Shown here one piece after another: positions 22,654 through 28,007 of a stretch of 28,007 nt of DNA. Origin of the DNA: UMGS755 sp045595795 (GTDB taxonomy: Bacteria > Bacillota > Clostridia > UBA1381 > UBA9506); the NCBI GenBank assembly GCA_045595795.1, contig JAZOBC010000068.1:1-28007 (forward strand), in the 5' to 3' direction. A program made the translations under genes and the position numbers. The notes beneath the pieces are model-generated. The model had not been told where the DNA came from and ran no database searches. It worked only from the letters and a program-made list of their open reading frames with translations. Each line of letters opens with the position of its first letter. The stretch's first letter is position 1.

Positions 22654-23685
22654 ATGAACCTGTACAAAATCGTACCGGCGCTTCGCGTTGCTATGGGTGC
22701 GGCAGCACTTAGCTTTTCTGCTGATGGTCAGGCAGAGGTCACACTCTCCGGCGTAACAGAAGAAAATGTTGTAGAAAAGGTAAAGGCAGCAAACCTGTCC
22801 GGCAAAGCATCGGTTAAGGTAGAAGGATTAGGCGTTTTCACAGCCCAAAAGGCTAACGCAGGTCGCCTATCCGGCAAAATCGCCATTGTCACAGGCTCTG
22901 CACAGGGCTTTGGCTTAGGTGTGGCAGAAGCTATGCTGGCAGAAGGTGCTCGCGTTGTGATTGCTGACTTAAACATTGATTTGGCAAACAGCGTGGCAGA
23001 AGACCTTTGCAAAAAGAATGGCGCAGGCAGCGCTATTGCATGCAAGGTTGACGTTTCAAATGAAGAATCTGTTGAAAGCATGATTGAAGAAACAGTCAAG
23101 GGCTTTGGCGGATTGGATATCTTCGTGAGCAATGCAGGCGTTTTAAAGGCCGGCAGCTTAGAAGAAATGGATATGAAGAGCTTTGAGTTTGTTACCAGAA
23201 TTAACTACTCAGCTTACTATATCTGCACCAAGTATGCAACCCGCGTTATGAAATTGCAGCATGCAATTTGCCCGAATGCATTCTATGATGTGATTCAGAT
23301 TAACTCTAAGTCCGGTTTAGAGGGTTCTAACAAGAACTTTGCTTATGCCGGTGGTAAGTTCGGTGGCATCGGTTTAACCCAGAGCTTTGCACTGGAGCTG
23401 GTGGAATATAACATTAAGGTTAACTCCATCTGCCCCGGTAACTACTATGACGGTCCCCTGTGGTCTGATCCTGAAAAGGGACTGTTTGTACAGTACTTAA
23501 AAGCCGGCAAGGTGCCCGGCGCTAAAACTGCTGAAGATGTTAAAAAATTCTATGAGTCTAAAACCCCGATTAAGCGCGGTTGCGTGCCTCTGGATGTGGC
23601 TCGTGCAATTTTCTACATTGTTGAGCAGGAATATGAAACTGGCCAGGCTGTTCCGGTTACCGGCGGTCAGGTTATGATGAATTAG
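22654..23685 (+). CDS. Short-chain dehydrogenase/reductase with N-terminal extension
   Basis: The 343-aa protein carries a complete classical SDR domain from about residue 72: TGSAQGFG (80-87) for NAD(P), NAG (160-162), catalytic Ser218 in INSKSG, and Tyr231 and Lys235 in YAGGK. Ordinary SDRs have about 250 residues, so residues 1-71 are extra. That part contains VTLSGVTEENVVEKVK and VEGLGVFTAQK and shows no recognisable signal peptide. The start ATG 22654 follows AAGGAGG at 6-7 nt; the earlier ATG at 22543 lies inside the upstream gene. The closest functional comparison I can make is sorbitol-6-phosphate or another sugar-alcohol dehydrogenase. Within the operon it probably interconverts a hydroxyl and keto group on the same substrate as the SorE-like enzyme. 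Confidence 0.83.
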   Translation: MNLYKIVPALRVAMGAAALSFSADGQAEVTLSGVTEENVVEKVKAANLSGKASVKVEGLGVFTAQKANAGRLSGKIAIVTGSAQGFGLGVAEAMLAEGARVVIADLNIDLANSVAEDLCKKNGAGSAIACKVDVSNEESVESMIEETVKGFGGLDIFVSNAGVLKAGSLEEMDMKSFEFVTRINYSAYYICTKYATRVMKLQHAICPNAFYDVIQINSKSGLEGSNKNFAYAGGKFGGIGLTQSFALELVEYNIKVNSICPGNYYDGPLWSDPEKGLFVQYLKAGKVPGAKTAEDVKKFYESKTPIKRGCVPLDVARAIFYIVEQEYETGQAVPVTGGQVMMN

Positions 23686-23721
23686 TTTATTAAACAGAAT
23701 ACATATTAAGGAGAGGATTTT

Positions 23722-25065
23722 ATGGCAACACCGGTAATTATGCCCAGACAAGGACAGTCTGTAGAAAGCTGTATCATTGGTAAGTGGCATAAACAAAAAG
23801 GCGATCAGGTAAACGTTGGCGATATGTTGTTTACCTACGAAACTGACAAAGCAACCTTTGATGAAGAAGCAAAAGTTGCAGGTACCCTTTTGGAGATTTT
23901 CTTTGAAGAGGGCGACGATGTTGAATGTTTGTTAAATGTTTGTGTAATTGGTAACGAAGGTGAAGATGTTTCTGCTTTCCGCCCCGCAGGTGAAGAAGAA
24001 GCTGCACCGGCAGAGGCTGCAAAAGAAGAAGCTGCTCCCGCAGCTGTAGCAGCTGCTGCACCTGTTGCACAGCTTTCTGAAACCGCTAAGGAGAATGTAT
24101 TCATTTCTCCTCGTGCTAAGAACCATGCTGAAAAATTAGGCGTTGACGTTCGTTTTGCACAGGGTACAGGCCCCAACGGTAGAATCATTGAACGTGACGT
24201 GGAAGCTCTGTCTCAGAGCGGCGTAGCCTTCACAAAGGCAGCACAGGCAGCTGCAGCCGGCAGCACCGAACAGTTCGAAGGCACCGGCATTGGTGGCCGC
24301 GTAACCACAAGCGACCTGAAGAAACCGGTTGCACAGGCTGTTTCCGAAGCAATGGCTCCGCAGGAAGGCGTTGCTTACACCGATACACCGCTGACCAACA
24401 TCAGAAAGGTTATCTCCAAGTCCATGCACAACTCTCTGTCTACCACCGCACAGCTGACCTTAAACACCAGCTTCGATGCAACAGAGATTATGGCATACCG
24501 TAAGAAGCTCAAAGCCAATGCAGAAAAGCTGGGTCTTGGCAACATTACATTGAACGATATCGTTCTGTATGCTGTTTCCAGAACACTGCTTGCGCATGAG
24601 GACTTAAATGCTCACATGTTAGATGACAAAATGCGTCGCTTCAGCCATGTAAACCTGGGCGTTGCTGTTGATACACCGCGCGGTCTCATGGTTCCCACCA
24701 TTTTCTGTGCAGAACTTAAGAGTCTGTCTGAAATCAGTGCAGAAACCAAGGACTTAGCAGGTGCTTGTCAGGGTGGTACCATCAGTCCTGACCTGCTCAC
24801 CGGCGGTAGCTTTACTGTTACCAATCTGGGTTCCTTTGGCATTGAATCCTTCACACCGGTATTAAATGCGCCTCAGACTGGTATTTTGGGCGTTGACACC
24901 ATTGTTCAGCGTGCAAAAGAAGTGAATGGCGAAATGGTATTCTATCCTGCAATGGGTCTTTCCTTAACCTTTGACCACAGAGCAGTTGATGGTGCACCTG
25001 CTGCTAAGTTCCTGCAGGATCTGAAGAATAATCTGGAAAACTTCAGCGTACTGTTAGCAAAATAA
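23722..25065 (+). CDS. E2 acyltransferase of a 2-oxoacid or acetoin dehydrogenase complex
   Basis: The 447-aa dihydrolipoyl acyltransferase forms the core that moves an acyl group from E1 to coenzyme A. Domains: one lipoyl domain (1-80) with the lipoyl-lysine Lys43 in YETDKATF; an Ala/Glu-rich linker (88-118); a peripheral-subunit-binding domain (125-163, ISPRAKNHAEKLGVDV and GTGPNGRIIERDV); a second linker that contains GTGIGGRVTTSDL (187-199), a copy of the end of that domain; and the catalytic domain from about 220 with His419 and Asp423 in DHRAVDG. AAGGAGAGG precedes the ATG. It lies between the SDR and E3 genes. Acyl specificity (acetyl or branched) cannot be told by eye. Confidence 0.93.
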   Translation: MATPVIMPRQGQSVESCIIGKWHKQKGDQVNVGDMLFTYETDKATFDEEAKVAGTLLEIFFEEGDDVECLLNVCVIGNEGEDVSAFRPAGEEEAAPAEAAKEEAAPAAVAAAAPVAQLSETAKENVFISPRAKNHAEKLGVDVRFAQGTGPNGRIIERDVEALSQSGVAFTKAAQAAAAGSTEQFEGTGIGGRVTTSDLKKPVAQAVSEAMAPQEGVAYTDTPLTNIRKVISKSMHNSLSTTAQLTLNTSFDATEIMAYRKKLKANAEKLGLGNITLNDIVLYAVSRTLLAHEDLNAHMLDDKMRRFSHVNLGVAVDTPRGLMVPTIFCAELKSLSEISAETKDLAGACQGGTISPDLLTGGSFTVTNLGSFGIESFTPVLNAPQTGILGVDTIVQRAKEVNGEMVFYPAMGLSLTFDHRAVDGAPAAKFLQDLKNNLENFSVLLAK

Positions 25066-25095
25066 TTTGATTAAAATAGAAAGAAGGCAAATCAA

Positions 25096-26460
25096 ATGGC
25101 TTATGATCTAATCGTATTGGGCGGCGGCCCCGGCGGTTATCTGGCAGCAGAGCGTGCCGGACATGCGGGCCTTAAGACCCTGTTAATTGAAAAGCGGTTT
25201 TTAGGCGGTGTTTGCTTAAATGAAGGTTGTATTCCTTCTAAGGCGCTGCTTTATTCCGCAAAAATTTATGACTATGCTCGTTTCTCTGATCACTACGGTG
25301 TGAAGAGCGAAGGCGTAACCTTTGACCACAAGGCAGTTGTTGCCCGTAAACAAAAGGTTGTTAAAACTTTAGTTAGCGGTATTCGTGCTCAGATGAAGGC
25401 CAATAAGGTTACTGTTGTTGAGGGCGAAGGCGTGATTGACGGCAAAGAGGGTAACGACATCGTTGTTAAAGTCGGCGAAGAACGTTACACCGGCGCTCGC
25501 CTGATCATCGCAACCGGTTCTATGCCGGTTATGCCTCCCATCCCCGGCGTGAAAGAAAACTTTGAGGGTGGCACCGTTCTGACAAACCGCGAAATCCTTG
25601 ACCTGGAAGAAATCCCCAAGGAACTGGTTATCGTAGGTGGCGGCGTTATCGGTTTGGAAATGGCTTCTTACTTCAATTCTGCCGGTTCTAAAGTAACTGT
25701 TGTGGAAATGATGGATAAGATTGCCGGCCCCACCGATGCTGATATTTCTAAGCTTCTCATGAAGAACTATGAGAAGAAGGGCATCACCTTCCAGTTAGGC
25801 GCTAAGGTTACAGAGGTTAAGAAAAACGCTGTTGTTTATGAAAAGGACGGCAAAATTGAAGAAGTTGCTGCTGATAAAGTGCTGCTTTCTATCGGTCGTC
25901 GCGCTGTAACCCAGGGCATCGGTCTTGAATCTTTGGGCGTGCTCACCGAGCGCGGTGCTATCGTAACCGACCGCTTTATGAAGACCAACATCCCCAACGT
26001 ATATGCAGTTGGTGACGTTAACGGTCACTCCATGCTGGCTCACACAGCATATCGTGAAGCTGAGGTTGCGATTAATAACATCTTAGGTAAAAAAGACGTT
26101 ATGCGCTACAATGCAATTCCGTCTGTTATTTATACCAATCCTGAAGTTGGCGGCGTTGGCGAAACAGAAGCAACGGCAAAGGCTAAGGGTATGGACGTTG
26201 AAGTTGCAAACCTGACCATGAACTACAGCGGTCGTTATGTTGCTGAAAATGAAGGCGGCGACGGCATCTGTAAGGTGATCGTTGACAAAGCAACCCGTCG
26301 TTTGGTTGGCTGTCATATGCTGGCAAACTATGCATCTGAAATCATTGTTTCTGCCGGTATCATGATTGAAACCGAAATGCGTGTGGATGACATTAAGGAA
26401 ATTGTATTCCCGCATCCCACCGTTTGCGAAATTGTTAGAGAAGGTATTTTTCAACTGTAA
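25096..26460 (+). CDS. lpdA: Dihydrolipoyl dehydrogenase (E3)
   Basis: E3 is a FAD- and NAD-dependent flavoprotein that reoxidises the dihydrolipoyl arm of E2. The 454-aa protein has the FAD motif GGGPGGYLAAE (9-19), the redox-active disulfide Cys40/Cys45 in GGVCLNEGCIPSK, the NAD motif VIVGGGVIGLEMASYF, the FAD-binding AVGDVNG segment near 300 and the C-terminal His440-Glu445 catalytic pair in FPHPTVCEIV. There is no N-terminal lipoyl domain. A GAAAGAAGG site precedes the ATG by about 8 nt. The gene order E2-E3-E1 is unusual; in most complexes E1 comes first. Confidence 0.95.
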   Translation: MAYDLIVLGGGPGGYLAAERAGHAGLKTLLIEKRFLGGVCLNEGCIPSKALLYSAKIYDYARFSDHYGVKSEGVTFDHKAVVARKQKVVKTLVSGIRAQMKANKVTVVEGEGVIDGKEGNDIVVKVGEERYTGARLIIATGSMPVMPPIPGVKENFEGGTVLTNREILDLEEIPKELVIVGGGVIGLEMASYFNSAGSKVTVVEMMDKIAGPTDADISKLLMKNYEKKGITFQLGAKVTEVKKNAVVYEKDGKIEEVAADKVLLSIGRRAVTQGIGLESLGVLTERGAIVTDRFMKTNIPNVYAVGDVNGHSMLAHTAYREAEVAINNILGKKDVMRYNAIPSVIYTNPEVGGVGETEATAKAKGMDVEVANLTMNYSGRYVAENEGGDGICKVIVDKATRRLVGCHMLANYASEIIVSAGIMIETEMRVDDIKEIVFPHPTVCEIVREGIFQL

Positions 26461-26491
26461 AATAAAATAATAAAACGAAAGGAAGTTTATT

Positions 26492-28007
26492 ATGCCGAAG
26501 TCACAATTTATGGATCCTGATGTGCTGAGAAAGCCCGGGTTCGTTGAATTTGAGCCCATTCCGGTAAACCAGTACAACAAAACAATTAAAGAGGAAAGCA
26601 AAAACTTTTCTAAGGAAGATTTCCTGCGCATTTATCGCGACATGGCAATCATCCGCGAGTTTGAACAGATGCTCTTAGACATCAAAACCAAGAGCGAATA
26701 TCAGGGCATTGCTTATAACAATCCCGGTCCTGCCCATCTTTCTTTAGGTCAGGAAGCTTCTGCTGTTGGTCAGGCTTATCTGTTGGATAAGAACGACTAC
26801 ATTTTTGGTTCTCATAGAAGCCATGGTGAAATCCTGGCTAAGGGTCTTTCTTGTATCCACAAGTTAGATGACAAAGAACTGCTGGCTGACATGGAAGGCT
26901 TCTTCGACGGCCGTACATACAAGGTTGTTGAAGGCAAAGAGAAAGACAAGGGTAACGTTAAAGATTTAGCGATCGACTTCTTGCTCTACGGTGCACTGGC
27001 AGAAATCTTTGCTCGTGAAACCGGTTTCAATAAGGGTCTGGGCGGCTCCATGCACGCATTCTTCACTCCCTTCGGTATTTACCCCAATAACGCTATCGTT
27101 GGTGGTAGCGCCACCATCGCTATGGGTGCTTCCATGTTCAAGAGAATCAATGGTAAGCCCGGTATCGTTGTATCTAACGTTGGTGACGCTTCTATGGGTC
27201 GTGGTCCTGTTTGGGAAGCTCTGAACATGGGTGCTATGGATCAGATCACTCAGCTGTGGGAAGAAGGCCACAACAAGGGTCTGCCCATCATCTTCAACTT
27301 CTTCAATAACCTGTACGGTATGGGTGGCCAGACTGTTGGTGAAACCATGGCTTACAATATTCTGGCTCGTGTTGGTGCCGGTGTTAGCCCGACTCAGTTG
27401 CATGCTGAACGTGTTGATGGTTACAACCCGCTGGCAGTTATCGATGCTATGAGAAGAAAGATGGAAATCTTAAACAACCAGGGTGGTCCTGTCCTGATGG
27501 ATACTCTGACCTACAGAATGACCGGTCACTCTCCCTCTGATGCTTCTACCTACAGAACTAAGGAAGAGGTTGATAAGTGGGCAGAACATGACGTTCTGGT
27601 TAACTTCGAGAAGAAGCTGGTTGAAGCTAAGGTTGCTAAGGCTGATGACTTTGCTGCTATGCGTGAAGACATCAGAGAAAGAATGATGAAGATCGTTAAC
27701 CTGGCAATTGATGATAACGTTTCTCCCAGAATGGACCTCGTTAAGAACCCGAATATCATTGCTGACTTAATGTTCTCCAATCAGAAGATTGAAAAGATGG
27801 AAGATCGTACTCCGGACGTTTTAATTCCGAAGGAAGAAAACCCCAGAGTTCAGAAGATCGCAAAGAAAGAACGTTTCGGTTTCGACAAGAACGGCAAGCC
27901 GGTTTCCAAGAACAAGGTTTACCAGCTGCGTGATGGTCTGTTCGAAGCTATCATTGATAAATTCTATGAAGATCCGACCTTAGTTGCTTACGGTGAAGAT
28001 AACCGTG
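26492..28007 (+). CDS. Fused E1 alpha-beta ThDP-dependent dehydrogenase (partial)
   Basis: The frame is open to the window's end (505 codons seen). Residues ~40-425 match the E1 alpha subunit, which decarboxylates or cleaves the substrate on thiamine diphosphate and passes the acyl group to lipoyl-E2. The ThDP motif is present as VGDASMGRGP (230-239) with NN at 272-273, and the loop YRMTGHSPSDASTYR (341-355) is typical. After a linker (about 425-474) the E1 beta sequence starts at VYQLRDGLFEAI and reaches the conserved GEDN. Thus alpha and beta are one chain. Two insertions relative to usual alpha subunits are seen: near 125-180 between SHRSHG and GGSMHAF, and near 250-263. AAAGGAAG precedes the ATG. 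Codons are strongly biased (GTT, GGT, GCT, AAC, CTG), suggesting high expression. Confidence 0.9.
   Translation, partial: MPKSQFMDPDVLRKPGFVEFEPIPVNQYNKTIKEESKNFSKEDFLRIYRDMAIIREFEQMLLDIKTKSEYQGIAYNNPGPAHLSLGQEASAVGQAYLLDKNDYIFGSHRSHGEILAKGLSCIHKLDDKELLADMEGFFDGRTYKVVEGKEKDKGNVKDLAIDFLLYGALAEIFARETGFNKGLGGSMHAFFTPFGIYPNNAIVGGSATIAMGASMFKRINGKPGIVVSNVGDASMGRGPVWEALNMGAMDQITQLWEEGHNKGLPIIFNFFNNLYGMGGQTVGETMAYNILARVGAGVSPTQLHAERVDGYNPLAVIDAMRRKMEILNNQGGPVLMDTLTYRMTGHSPSDASTYRTKEEVDKWAEHDVLVNFEKKLVEAKVAKADDFAAMREDIRERMMKIVNLAIDDNVSPRMDLVKNPNIIADLMFSNQKIEKMEDRTPDVLIPKEENPRVQKIAKKERFGFDKNGKPVSKNKVYQLRDGLFEAIIDKFYEDPTLVAYGEDNR

Noticed and set aside
26083..26631. 182-aa minus-strand frame across the E3-E1 junction
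   Set aside because: Antisense to two strongly conserved genes, with no recognisable domain.

Overview
The window looks like chromosome of a low-to-mid GC Bacillota (Firmicutes), probably Clostridia or Negativicutes. The evidence is the gene order and families: yloU-fakA-recG-rsmD, a YhaO/YhaN pair, lon-ysxC, an Lrp regulator beside a class I aminotransferase, xseB-ispA, and a YuiD-type membrane protein. Promoters are of the sigma-A type and Shine-Dalgarno sites are strong. I cannot name a species. I see no tRNA, rRNA, CRISPR array, IS element or phage gene.

Layout. (1) 1-5425, minus strand: the transcript starts in a divergent promoter region near 5490. It reads a YloU/Asp23 protein, the fatty-acid kinase FakA, RecG, RsmD (with its own promoter at 1316-1343) and a 146-aa coiled-coil protein. 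It ends at a hairpin terminator at 48-66. (2) 5426-5651: divergent promoter region. (3) 5652-10154, plus strand: a YhaO-like metallophosphoesterase overlaps a YhaN-like SMC/Rad50-type ATPase by 4 bp, followed by a MetY-like sulfhydrylase. (4) 10222-20315, plus strand: a good promoter precedes lon, then come ysxC, Lrp regulator, aminotransferase, trmL, xseB, ispA, yuiD-like, aroE, a DUF2156 protein, an SGNH hydrolase and a 65-aa cysteine-rich protein. A terminator closes this run at 20398-20420. (5) 20445-28007, plus strand: a new transcription unit starts at a consensus promoter whose -10 box lies in a perfect palindrome. It encodes a DeoR-family regulator, a SorE-like medium-chain dehydrogenase, a short-chain dehydrogenase with an unusual N-terminal extension, the E2 and E3 subunits of a 2-oxoacid/acetoin-type dehydrogenase complex, and an E1 in which alpha and beta subunits are fused. 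The window ends inside the E1 beta part.

Regions 1-4 are mostly housekeeping genes. Region 5 is the most likely place for an undescribed system. Two NAD(P)-type oxidoreductases and a whole lipoyl/ThDP complex share one sugar-type (DeoR) regulator and one direction. I infer that a polyol or sugar derivative is oxidised to an alpha-hydroxyketone, diketone or 2-oxoacid, which the complex then cleaves to an acyl-CoA. The substrate cannot be read from the sequence. No transporter, kinase or aldolase is visible before the window ends.

Several starts were moved using ribosome-binding sites: YhaO-like at 5652, Lrp at 13373, TrmL at GTG 15023, YuiD-like at 16700, DUF2156 at 18080, Cys-rich protein at 20118, SorE-like at 21345 and SDR at 22654. 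rsmD and fakA use TTG; the aminotransferase and DeoR genes use GTG. No gap between genes exceeds 300 bases.
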